Source of the DNA: Diphasiastrum complanatum
Lineage: Eukaryota; Streptophyta; Lycopodiopsida; Lycopodiales; Lycopodiaceae
Assembly: GCA_029204225.1 (NCBI GenBank)
Contig: CM055108.1
Span: 20,260,957 to 20,324,956, forward strand
Direction of reading: 5' to 3'
DNA length: 64,000 nt
The notes below the pieces were generated by a model. The model saw only the letters and a list, made by a program, of their open reading frames with translations, was not told where the DNA came from and made no database searches. Shown piece after piece: positions 33,525 through 44,005 of this stretch. The position numbers and the translations under genes are program-made. Each line of letters starts with the position of its first letter. Position 1 is the first letter of the stretch.

Positions 33525-34768
33525 GGGTCCACGAATCTTTTATCTTCATGTTCATGTTCATGTTTGTGCTCGTGCTTGTGTTCATGTTTGTGTGACGTTC
33601 AGTCAACGTACGTTTGACCTTCGTTATCATGTCTTCGGTCCTTGAAGCTTTTATGTTCGCGACCATGCAGCTCCCTTGTTTCTCTTCTGCCTTGAGCTTT
33701 AAAGCTATCATAGCTTTGTGGCCAGAAACAATTTGTTTCTTCAGCTCCCTCTCAAAGCGTGGTAGCTTTATAACTCCCAGACTCTTCCTCTGCCTATCAA
33801 ACAGACCTTTGTTTAGGGCCTTGGTGAAGATGTCCACCACCATTTGCTTCATGCCAATGAAACTGGTCTTCAATTCTCTTCTAGTGACCAGGTCCCTTAT
33901 CAAGTGGTACTTGATTGCGATGTGTTTCATCCTTGAGTGAAACACGAGATCCTTCATCAAGGAATTGCAGAAGTATTGTCCATCTGCAAAATCAATGGCT
34001 CTTGGTTCGTTTCACCCAATCCTTGAGGAACTGTCTCATCCACGTGATTTTGTTGGCCATCTTCGCGGCTACAACGTATTCTGCTTCACAGGATGATTGA
34101 GCTATAATGGTCTGCTTCTTGCTGACCCGAATAATTGTTGCACCTATTGCAATGGTGCACCCTCCTGAGACACCTTTACAGTCATCCTTGAGAGATGCCC
34201 AGCTAGCATCACTGTAGGAGTGCATCTGGAAACCTGCATCACGAGAATAACACAGCCCATAGTCCTTCGTCTGCTGATGGTACTGTAGGATTTGCTTTGC
34301 GATCTTCGAGTGTGCTAAGCCTGGATTTGTGTTGATTTGACTCATTTTGAATATGGCATAAGCAATTTCGGGGCGTGTGTTGTCTGCTAGATACATCAAA
34401 GATCCGATCAGCCTCCTGTAAGACGTGTGCTGCATCATCTCCTGCTCTTCTTCTGTCTTTGAACAATCTTTGTTTGTCAGGACTGTCCTTGCAAGCATTG
34501 GGATATTTGCCCCTTTGCAATATGTGATCCCGAAATCATCTAGGATTTTTTGGGTGTACCTTGACTGATGAAGGTATAGCTTTCCTTCGTCATAGTCGCA
34601 ATCAATCTGCAAGCCTAGATAACATCTAGCTTCTCCTAGGTCTGTTATCTTGGAATGTTTTGAGATCTCATTCTTCACTCCTGCAATCAGGCCTTCGCTT
34701 CTACATAGTATCAGGGTGTCATCCACGTACACAGCAACAATGATGATCTCCCCATCTGTGATTCTCAC
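33511..34768 (-). pseudogene. Copia RNase H and RT C-terminus (element F)
   Basis: The frame 34768-33992 (258 codons) has V-A-V-Y-V-D-D-T-L-I-L (RT catalytic), K-I-T-D-L-G-E-A-R-C-Y-L-G, I-G-S-L-M-Y-L-A, Y-S-D-A-S-W-A-S and S-S-C-E-A-E-Y. The second frame 33960-33511 continues with V-F-H-S-R-M-K-H-I-A-I-K-Y-H and D-I-F-T-K-A-L-N-K. It then runs unusually far past the normal end, about 100 residues, finishing in a Met/Asn/Thr repeat encoded by a CATGTT-type minisatellite (33541-33595). One frameshift separates the two parts. Confidence 0.9.
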
Positions 34769-35529
34769 ATAGACATTGGAATTGGCTCGAATCCTAAGGA
34801 TTTCAAGGCTTGATCTTTCTTCTTATATCATTGTCATTTTGATTGCTTCAGACCATAGATACTTCTATGCATTCGGCATCCATAGGTAGGAAGTGATTTG
34901 GAGGTATAACCTGGAGGTTGATCCATATAGACCTCTTCGTCTAATTCGCCATGTAGGAATGGTGTCTTCTCATCAATGATGTGAATCTTGAGGTCATACG
35001 TAGCCGCATATGCAAATAGTAAGCGTAAGGAAGCATGTTTCACCACTAGAGAGAGGGTCTCAGTGTAGTCGATGCCATACTTTTGAGAAAAGCCCTTTTC
35101 TACAAGACTTGCCTTGTATCTCAAAACATCTCCATTTGGTTTGTACTTGAGTTTGTAAACCCATTTGCATTGCATTGTTTTTCGTTTCTCTGGCATTGGT
35201 TGCAGTGTCCATATCTCATTCTTCTTCATGGATTCAATTTCTTTGTTCATGGCTTGGATCCATTTGTCCTTCTCTAGACTGTCGATGGCTTTCTCGAATG
35301 TTAGTGGTTCGTCACTGAATCCACAAAATTCTTCGGATGTAGAAGTCGAGCTGCCTGGCACAAATCTTGCTAGCACTCTTCGCTCTCTTGTTGATCTTCT
35401 AGGAGATTCTTCTGGTACTGCAATGCTCTTGCCTTTGTCTCTTTGGCTAAATTCGGAACCATTTCGGTTTACAGGAGTTCTAGCAGTGGGCAGACTTGCA
35501 AAGCTTTCTTCATTTGATTCGTCACTCAT
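34769..35529 (-). pseudogene. Copia RT N-terminal half (element F)
   Basis: A 231-codon frame covers a charged linker (P-R-R-S-T-R-E-R-R-V) and RT motifs W-I-Q-A-M-N-K-E-I-E-S-M, C-K-W-V-Y-K-L-K-Y, G-I-D-Y-T-E-T-L-S-L-V-V, I-I-D-E-K-T-P-F-L-H-G and Y-G-L-K-Q-S-K. It ends at about 34834; a short gap with a frameshift joins it to the catalytic part. T-E-T-L-S-L replaces the usual E-T-F-x-P, and D-E-K-T-P replaces D-V-x-T-A. Confidence 0.9.
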
Positions 35530-36720
35530 CTGATGTGGAGCCCGAACATCTTTGTCTGACTGTTCGGATTTTGCTCCATATTTGGCAGGTCATAATACTG
35601 CTTCCCTAGGATTTCATAGCTAGCTGAATCATTGTCGACCATTGTTCTGGTCTCATCAAACTTGACGTCTATGACAGTCTTCACTAGATTCATTTCTGGC
35701 ATGTAAGTCATGTAGTATGACGAATGGTTGTCATATCCGACGAGGTATCCTAATTTGACCTTCTTTTCAAGCTTCTTTCGAAGCTTATCAGGAATATGTG
35801 CATAAGCTGCACAGCCAGAAATTCTAACATGTGTCAGGTTGGGTTTTCTACCCCACCATGGTTTGTGTGGTGTCATGTGAGGAACACCTGATTTGCCTAT
35901 CCTGTTCTGGATGTAGGTAGTTGTAGCTACTGCTTCAGCCCATAGCACTCTTGGTGCCTTCGAATAGGCCATCATGCACCTTGCGACTTCCATGAGAACC
36001 TGTTCTTTCTTTCTGCAAACCATTGTGCTGCAATGTATAGAATGTTGTCCTGCTGTGAAGAATTCTCCGATCATTGCAGAGATCAGTGAATCGGTTTGAG
36101 ATGTACTCTCGTGCATCTTTCTGCCCAGTTCACATATTCTATGAACTTGTCGAATGCCTCTGATTTGTTGTGAATGAAGTAGACTCGAGCAAACTTACTG
36201 TAGTCGTCAATGAAGGTTATATAGTACTTCGAGCCTCCTACTGAGATCACATCGAAAGGTCCACAAATGACCGAATGTACCAGCTCCAAAATCTTTGCTG
36301 TTCTGTAGGAGTCTCTAGTAAATGACATTCAGGACATCTTCCCTCTCATGCACGCATCATAGATGGTCGAACTAGTTGCATTCGAGATGCTTACTCCTAT
36401 GATAGCTCCATGTTGGCTTGCTTTGAGTTCATGTGGCATAGTCGCATGTGCCATAGAACATCTACAAAATCATGGGCTTGATGTGCTTGATCTGTTGGTA
36501 GGCGTACCCTCAAATGATACAGGTTGCCTTTGCGTCTTCCTTGTGCGATCAATGTACTGGTGTTGGCTTCAATGACATTACATGTTTTGTCTGAAAACGT
36601 CACACGCATCCCAGCATCTGCTATCTTTGCTACTGACAACAAATCTTGTTGTAATGTGGGTATGAAGAGAACATCTTCAAGTCGTCGGTCTTTGCCGTTT
36701 GTATTGTATGTTCAAAATCT
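35526..36720 (-). pseudogene. Copia integrase and pre-integrase remnant (element F)
   Basis: The pre-integrase part (36642-36397) has V-L-W-H-M-R-L-C-H-M-N. The core start (36328-36083) has S-V-I-C-G-P-F-D-V and T-F-I-D-D-Y-S-K. About 40 codons that should carry the second catalytic Asp (S-D-x-G-x-E-Y) are missing near 36120-36135. The A-E-R-K-N-R-like Glu region follows (F-A-E-R-K-N-R-F near 36015), then V-L-W-A-E-A-V-A-T-T-T-Y-I and V-K-L-G-Y-L-V-G-Y. Protease and gag are absent; the copy is truncated at about 36720. Confidence 0.85.
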
Positions 36721-37398
36721 CATTAAAAAATGACATAATTTTTTACTTTGTACTAATTTTTTGATTTACTATTTACAAAATATGTCTATTCCCATTGCAA
36801 TCATATATTCACATAAGTTTTTTAATTTCTATTTAGAGAATATATCTATTTGTAAATTATATTCACGTTTACAAAAACAGCAAAATAAATTTTAATAGCA
36901 TAATTATATATTGTATAATTTTAATATCAATCAAGCGTACCTTTTATATCAAACTATCTTACTGTTATATTTAAATCTAATTATATTTGTAACTTGGTCA
37001 ACAAGTAGATACAAAATATATTCAAATTTAATGATAACAATGAGCTATGTGAGCAGCTTCATGCAAGTTAAAAAAACATTTGTCATTCAATATCACATAA
37101 CTTCAAAAATTCACACAGAGTATAAATTTTAAAAGACATTGAAAATATTTAATATCCAAATTTATATATTCAACAAATTGAAAGATGATTGAAACTATAC
37201 CAAAAAATATAAATACTGTTGACTTCTATCTAGGAAAATAACTTTCAAAATTGAAGCACACTTTCAAAATTTTCTTTACAAGTTTTCTAACAAATTCAAG
37301 TAACACAAGCTTTATAAAACATAAGTATATTGTAAACCAATGTTTTCACATAGAGACACTTCAAATGCATAGTGTAGTTATCTCATTAACTTCAATAT
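36721..37398. other. AT-rich stretch without genes
   Basis: Very AT-rich with short hydrophobic chance frames only. It separates copia F from the next reading frame. Confidence 0.5.
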
Positions 37399-37944
37399 CT
37401 ATTCGTCTAATAGTTGATCGTCTTTTTCAACATCCACTTTTTCTTTTTCTTTCTCTATAAAAGCTCCTTGATCATCTTGTCCATGAGGAGTGTCATCTGC
37501 AAGCCCTCCAATATTAGCATCATCGAAGTGAATAGGAGGCATTGGCTCCATGGAAGTGCCTTGAAACTTATCGTCAACAGCCATAAGGCGAGAGCCTACT
37601 TCCTGGTCCTCGTTAGAAAGCTCATGCACAACAGCGGGGGATAGGTAGTTCAGTGTGGATAGCAACGGGGGGTAAAAGCGCTGCTGAAGATGTCTTCCTA
37701 GTCCTTCGACGTGACGCGAGAGGCGAGTCAGGAGGAATAGTGATTTCGTTGCGTACATGACGACGACTATGTGAGGTAGATGCCTGGTGAGATGACTCTG
37801 CTGGTGCTTCTTCAAAAATAGACAGCACAGAATCGGCAAAAAACCCACAAAGCCTGTCCTCCAGGTAAGAGGCGAATAATAGAGAGAGGAGAGGGCCAGC
37901 AACTGAAGATCCTTGATCATCCTCTTGACCCATACCATCTCCTA
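37399..37944 (-). pseudogene. Unknown acidic reading frame, frameshifted
   Basis: Two overlapping minus-strand frames look complementary. The right one (37951-37622) reads E-E-A-P-A-E-S-S-H-Q-A-S-T-S-H-S and P-P-D-S-P-L-A-S-R-R-R-T-R. The left one (to 37399) reads E-V-G-S-R-L-M-A-V-D-D-K-F and ends in an acidic tail (K-V-D-V-E-K-D-D-Q-L-L-D-E). A single shift near 37620-37650 would join them into about 170 residues. Composition looks coding (Ser/Pro-rich, then acidic). The family is not recognised; it abuts a copia RNase H fragment, so it may be part of a retroelement linker or a captured sequence. Confidence 0.35.
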
Positions 37945-38165
37945 TGTGCAATATGTAAGAGCTTTGTACTTGGCCTCACTAGATGACAATGAGATAGTGG
38001 CTTGTTTCTTCGACATCCATGATATAGCTCCATCACCTATGACAATACAATGAGCACTAATGGATTACATCTCTAGCATAGTCCGAATCTGAAAATCCAA
38101 AAAGATTAGATGATGATCCCTCATACAATATGCCAAAATCTCGAGTTCCAATCAAGTGAAACCTA
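37945..38165 (-). pseudogene. Copia RNase H fragment
   Basis: Minus-strand reading G-T-R-D-F-G-I-L-Y-E-G and F-S-D-S-D-Y-A, then after a frameshift G-A-I-S-W-M-S-K-K-Q-A-T-I-S-L-S-S-S-E-A-K-Y. This is the RNase H core of copia. A closely related piece lies on the plus strand at 49207-49320. Confidence 0.8.
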
Positions 38166-38206
38166 TTTTAGGTTCAATGTATGCTCATTTGATACCTGCA
38201 AGAATT

Positions 38207-38273
38207 ACAACTAAGACAACCTAATTATTTGAAGAACGACTACATCGGGCTTCCGACCGATCTCCATCAAAGG
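38207..38273. repeat. Short LTR fragment like copia A 3' LTR
   Basis: AAGACAACCTAATTATTTGAAGAACG...GGGCTTCCGACCGATCTC closely parallels 18224-18290. It is a solo scrap of that LTR family. Confidence 0.6.
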
Positions 38274-39458
<1,185 letters not shown>

Positions 39459-39739
39459 ATCACTAACTTTAAGGAGTCAACTATTGGAAGACTTGTTCTG
39501 GTCGTTTGATCTCTGTCAGATGACTTATGATGACATTACAATGATTGCTCTATGATCTGATTTCTTGTCTTCAATCGCTTGTATACATCTATAGCAGCTG
39601 GAAGATCTTGTATTATTCTAGCTTTACATTTACAAGATTACTTGATTAGCTGCCTAATTGGACAGTTGTTATTGGAGCGTGAAGACGTAGACAGTTTGTA
39701 CATGGAATACTGTGTATTTCTGCAGAGTGTCACATGTGT

Positions 39740-39832
39740 AGTATCCCGTGTAAAACTGCAGTGTCGCCTGCATAGTATCCCGTGTAAACTGTAGTGTCGC
39801 CTGTGTAGTATCCCGTGTAAAATTGCAGTCTC
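39740..39832. repeat. 33-34 bp tandem repeat, three copies
   Basis: AGTATCCCGTGTAAA followed by CTGCAGTGTCGCCTG recurs at 39740, 39774 and 39807 (spacings 34 and 33). Looser relatives (TGCAGTGTCGCATT, CTGCATGTAAAAATG) continue to about 39930. Confidence 0.9.
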
Positions 39833-40227
39833 GAGTTTTTTGTCTTTTTCACCTATCAAAAACTGCATGTAAAAATGCAGTGTCGCATTTTGCCCTAATT
39901 GTCGTCTGTAAAAAACTGCATGTAAAAATTTTTGCATTTTTCGCAAAAAGTGTGCTTTTCTGGAAGTTCCTAGTTGGCCCAAAAAACAACTTAGATAAGT
40001 GTCCCTAAACACTTAGTTACAAATTAAGGTAAAAAAAAGCGATAGTGTCGAGTGTCGGGTTTTTCGCCTGTGGAAAAACCTGAGTAAAAATGCAGACTAT
40101 GGCAACAATTAGTTCAAATATGTGGATTGTTGAAAAACAGTTCATTTTCTGCGGGTTGCATTTGAGAGAGTAGAAATCAGAGAAGGAAGAAGGGTTGTTG
40201 GGATGAGTAGGAGTTAGATTAACTTCC

Positions 40228-40470
40228 AACAGTTATCAATCCTAGAATCTTCATCAAAAAACTACTTCTGATTATTCGAGTTTCTGTAGCCAGCATTATC
40301 ACACTCAACGATTGTAAGCTGAAGTTATCACTTCAGACATTGTACTCATTGTTTGATCTTAATCAGAGTGCAAATTTTCAATCCCACTACTATATTGTTT
40401 CATTGTGCATTTGTCTGGATCATTCAATTTGAATTTTCTGCTATTGTGCTTCCGATCCTACACACTCATT
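40228..40470 (+). repeat. 3' part of a copia D-type LTR
   Basis: It matches 30330-30575 of the copia D LTR (ATCAATCCTA, CACTCAACGATTGTAAGCTG, TTCATTGTGCATTTGTCTG, CCGATCCTACACAC). Only this end is present; no coding part is attached. Confidence 0.8.
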
Positions 40471-40499
40471 AGGGCCCTTTTTGGACCCAAAAAGGGCCT
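40471..40499. other. Short GC-rich hairpin
   Basis: AGGGCCCTTTTTGG and CCAAAAAGGGCCT form arms separated by two bases, with one unpaired base. It lies exactly where the LTR fragment ends. Confidence 0.7.
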
Positions 40500-40829
40500 C
40501 TTCCTTGCCTAAACAAGTTTTCTAATCATAATTAATTTAGTGTTAATCAATCCTACATGGCACCTTTACCTTGGGTTACCGCACAAGGTGAGCAAGAGTT
40601 AAGGCCTAAATGTGAGTCCCATTTTCATAGACTATAATAGGAAACTAATAGGTAAGTTACAAAGTACAACTAGAGTAGGGCTAGTAGGATGGCCTTTTAT
40701 TGTCCTAACTACAGTAGGACCCTAGGCATGACAAACTAGTATATGCATAATTAAGCTTGTATCATAGTTAGTTCACATTGAACATTGACACCATTTGATT
40801 AAGTTATATTGCAAAGTTCTACATAGATT

Positions 40830-41166
40830 CTTTTGGGAAATTCGACATCTTCAAGATGACAACCAAGTGTCACTTACATGTGAAATTAGAGAAGGATTAT
40901 GCGACAACCAAAGCTGAATGGGGTGTTAACCTAAATTTCTTGAGGAAGAAGATACTGACACTCATAATGAGTGAAGGCACCTCAGCAAGTGACCATCTGA
41001 ATGAGTTCAAATAGTTGCTCAACCAATTGGTTGCTATAGGTTTGCCTATCTTAGAAGAAGACTCTACCATGTCTCTTCTTGCCAGTCTTCCATCCTCCTA
41101 CGATAATTTAGTGTTGCTTCTTAGCAATACTCCCGCGTTGTCTCTCCAGAAATTGACAACAAGTCT
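40830..41166 (+). pseudogene. Copia gag fragment (element G)
   Basis: The reading is H-L-H-V-K-L-E-K-D-Y, V-N-L-N-F-L-R-K-K-I-L-T-L, L-N-E-F-K-stop-L-L-N-Q-L and L-A-S-L-P-S-S-Y-D-N-L. This is the copia gag (UBN2-type) helical core with one stop codon. The zinc knuckle beyond it is unreadable because of frameshifts. Confidence 0.75.
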
Positions 41167-41595
41167 GTGAAGAAGTTAGGAGGAAAAGCTCGTCTACAAC
41201 AACGAGTACCAAATCCATGGCACTCTACTCAAACAAGCAGCAGTCCAAGAAGAAGAAATGCTTCAAGGATAAGAAGACAAAAGCAGAATAACCAGCAGCA
41301 TCGCAACCACAACAGTAGCAACACATTCAATCATTGTCCAAGACCAAGCTATTTTGTAGATACTGCAAAAGGACCAACGACGACATCAAAGACTGTCGTA
41401 TCCTCAGGCATTGCCCATCAATGGTATCTCGATTCAGGTGCTTCTCAGCACATGACACCATCATTCATCGATTACTACTCTCGATCTACTAGAGTCATGT
41501 TCATAAAAAACAAGTTAAAAGCATTCAATAGCTTCAAAGAATCCAAGCAATATGCTGAGAATCAGACTGGTCAGAGAATGCTATACTTAAACTGA
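41167..41595 (+). pseudogene. Copia gag tail with protease joined to integrase by deletion (element G)
   Basis: The 142-codon frame has a basic Gln/Asn-rich segment, then W-Y-L-D-S-G-A-S-Q-H-M-T, the intact protease active site. Directly after it comes F-I-D-Y-Y-S-R-S-T-R-V-M-F-I-K-N-K, which belongs to the integrase core. About 250 residues between are deleted without breaking the frame, producing a protease-integrase fusion. It ends at E-N-Q-T-G-Q-R, before the second catalytic Asp. Confidence 0.85.
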
Positions 41596-41845
41596 TTATA
41601 GCTCTATTTGTTCTGCGTTCAGATTTGTGTCAATATTGTTATGTTTTTCTACATTATGTCTGACTCTCTTATTGCTTAATCTGGTAGTCTGTTCTTCGCG
41701 AATGATTATTAGTCTAGTTATTCGTGACTAATATTTAGTCTTGCCTTTTGTGACTAATTCGTGACTGATTATCAGTCGGCTCAATCTAGCTCTTCACGAA
41801 TTATTTGCGATTAATAATTTGTCTAGCTGTTCACCAACAAGAGCA
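41596..41845. other. No gene; spacer between copia fragments
   Basis: Words such as GTGACTAAT, TTCGTGACTGATTATCAGTC and TTCGCGAATGATTATTAGTC form a loose repetition (41697-41800), perhaps part of an LTR or leader. Confidence 0.4.
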
Positions 41846-42738
41846 CGACTAAGCAGAAGAAAAAAAAGGGCCCAAAGCAATTGAAGCAAGACCAGAAACC
41901 AGTACAACACAAAGAACAGTCGAATCGCAGACGAAGAAGAAGTTGTTCTGCAGATATTGCAAGCGAAACAACCACGAAATTTCAAGACTGCCGGATACTG
42001 CAAGCAAAGAACAACAATAAGGGGCAGTCAAATCAAGTGGCAAATGTAGCTACAGAAGCTCCACAACCCATTCAAGCAGTGGATCATGATGCCTTTATGA
42101 CCAGCCATCAAGGAGCATCCAACAACAGTTCTTGATTTATGGATTCCGGTGCCACTCAGCATATGACCAGCCTCATTGGCTATTTCGAGTCTTATACACC
42201 CTACAGTACCAATACATATGTTCACCTTGGCAATAATAACACACAAGCTATTAAAGGTGAAGGTACTGTAAGATTAAGCTTTGCAAATGATCAGTCTAAG
42301 CTACTTTCTAAAGTCCTGTATGTACCCAATTTATTTACGAGTCTGCTCTTTGTAAGCAAAATCACAGAACTAGGACATAAAGTAGAATTCGAATGTGATC
42401 AGTGCAAAGTAGTTGATAAGACAGGCAAGATCCTAGCACTCGGAAAGAGGCACGGATACTTGTATAAATTAAGTCATTGCTTTTATGCCTCTAGTCAAGT
42501 GCTCAATATTTATATTTATGCAAATAAAAGTTTACTTTGCCATTATAGACTTGGTCACTTGAATCATGCTGTTGTACAACAAATGTCTAGACAATCTATT
42601 GTTCTTGATCTCAACTATCCTTGTGATAAAGTCGAGTTACCTATCTGTTAAGACTGTCTAGTTGGTAAACAGACTAGGCCAATCATTCCAAAGACATGTG
42701 CCCCAGAACTCAAGCAGATCAGCAAGAAATGTGCAGGT
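41846..42738 (+). pseudogene. Copia gag tail, protease and pre-integrase (element H)
   Basis: A basic Lys/Gln-rich gag tail, then a TGA, then F-M-D-S-G-A-T-Q-H-M-T at 42139 (protease active site intact). The 170-codon frame continues through S-F-A-N-D-Q-S-K, H-K-V-E-F-E-C-D-Q-C-K-V, K-R-H-G-Y-L-Y-K and C-H-Y-R-L-G-H-L-N-H to C-stop-D-C-L-V-G-K, the zinc-binding pre-integrase domain. Family relative: element C at 21.7 kb. Confidence 0.85.
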
Positions 42739-42990
42739 ATCCTTATCAATCCATCATAGGATCTATAATGTATTCTATGGTTTGCACATGACCTGAGCTA
42801 GCATATGCAGTAAGCACACTATCTCAATACATGTCCAATCCAGGCCTACAACACTGGAAAGCTCTGCAAAAAATTCCGAGGTACATTCAAGCTTCAAAGC
42901 ACTATGCTTTGAGCTACAATGGTAATACAAAAGCTGCACTCACACCGACCATGTATTCAGATTCAGATTGGGCAGGAGACGTGGACACTA
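42735..42990 (+). pseudogene. Copia RT end and RNase H start (element H)
   Basis: After a large deletion that removes integrase and most of RT, the reading resumes with Y-Q-S-I-I-G-S-I-M-Y-S-M, A-Y-A-V-S-T-L-S-Q-Y-M-S-N-P and Y-S-D-S-D-W-A-G-D-V-D-T. It is cut by an LTR at about 42998. Confidence 0.8.
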
Positions 42991-42997
42991 TAAAAGT

Positions 42998-43633
42998 TTT
43001 CAGATCCTTAAGATCCAATCAACTTGAAAGATCTTTGGTTAGAAAGTGAAATACACTACCAATCTCACCAATGTAGAAAAATCAGCATCTACACACAAAA
43101 TGAGATGCAAACACTAATAGAACTTGATCAAAAGTGAATGATATGATAAAGTAATATTGATGTCCATACAAAACCCGCAAGATATTATCATTCACGCATG
43201 TGAAATCGAAAATAACAATTACGGATCATTCTACACATAAAATTGCATGCAATCACCAATATAGTGCACCAATAAATAGTAGAACCCAAGAGAACCATGT
43301 ATAAGCACGAAATGAGATCGAGAAGAGAGAAGATCACTCTCTCCACGAGTTACGTCCTTTTATAACAGGTCCAAACCCTATTTGGCCACTTGGCTTTCCC
43401 TCCATAATGCTAACACTACTATTTTTGGGTCTAGATTCAATATACCCAACTATTCAAATTTGAATCTTCTAAAACTCACCTCCAAACTTCCCCACACTTT
43501 CAAAAAGTGTTTATTCAAATGAAATTTAGACTAACGAACTTTGAAAAGTTATTCTCTAAGTCTAAAGTTTTGGCCTCAATATGCTATATATGGAAATATT
43601 GACAAGATGATCAAACTAGTTGAATCTTTCACA
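42998..43633 (-). repeat. LTR, second copy of the 61710-62360 family
   Basis: From TTTCAGATCCTTAAGATCC onward it matches 61718-62360 closely, ending AATCTTTCACA as that LTR does. Its first bases are lost in the junction with element H. The plus-strand sequence after it (43634-43660) equals the polypurine tract region of the 62.36 kb element, so it is a minus-strand 3' LTR scrap. Confidence 0.88.
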
Positions 43634-43667
43634 CTCCCTCTTCAACTAGTTTTAGCATAGAGAATCT

Positions 43668-44005
43668 TCATGCAGGAAGAGAAACGACGAGAAATGGTGA
43701 AAGCTAGACGTCAAAATACTGATGATCAGGCACTTGCGACACGCCAAAAACAAGGCAAGGGCAAGGGCAAGAAGAAATCTAAGCAGCAATTTGCCAAGAC
43801 TTAGGAGGATGAGGGATCTTCCAGTAAGACCAAGAAGAAAGGCAAGTGCTTCTATTGTGGTAAAAAGGGCCATTGGAAGAGTGAATGTCCTGGCGGAACA
43901 AGGCAAGGGGAAACCAAAGCAAGCAGGTAACCTTGTCGATGAGGGTGAGATTGAAGAGTTTAGCATCTTCATATCTGCATTGTCATCTAATCAAGATGAT
44001 CAAGC
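43668..44005 (+). pseudogene. Copia gag C-terminus with zinc knuckle (element I)
   Basis: A very basic Lys-rich segment is followed by C-F-Y-C-G-K-K-G-H-W-K-S-E-C, an intact CCHC zinc knuckle (C-x2-C-x4-H-x4-C) at about 43850-43892, the nucleic-acid binding motif of gag. A stop (TAG at 43802) and a frameshift after the knuckle break the frame. The N-terminal part of gag is missing. Confidence 0.85.

Noticed and set aside
33541-33595. CRISPR-like short repeats
   Set aside because: Units are contiguous, degenerate CATGTT words within a copia frame, with no spacers; this is a minisatellite in plant DNA.
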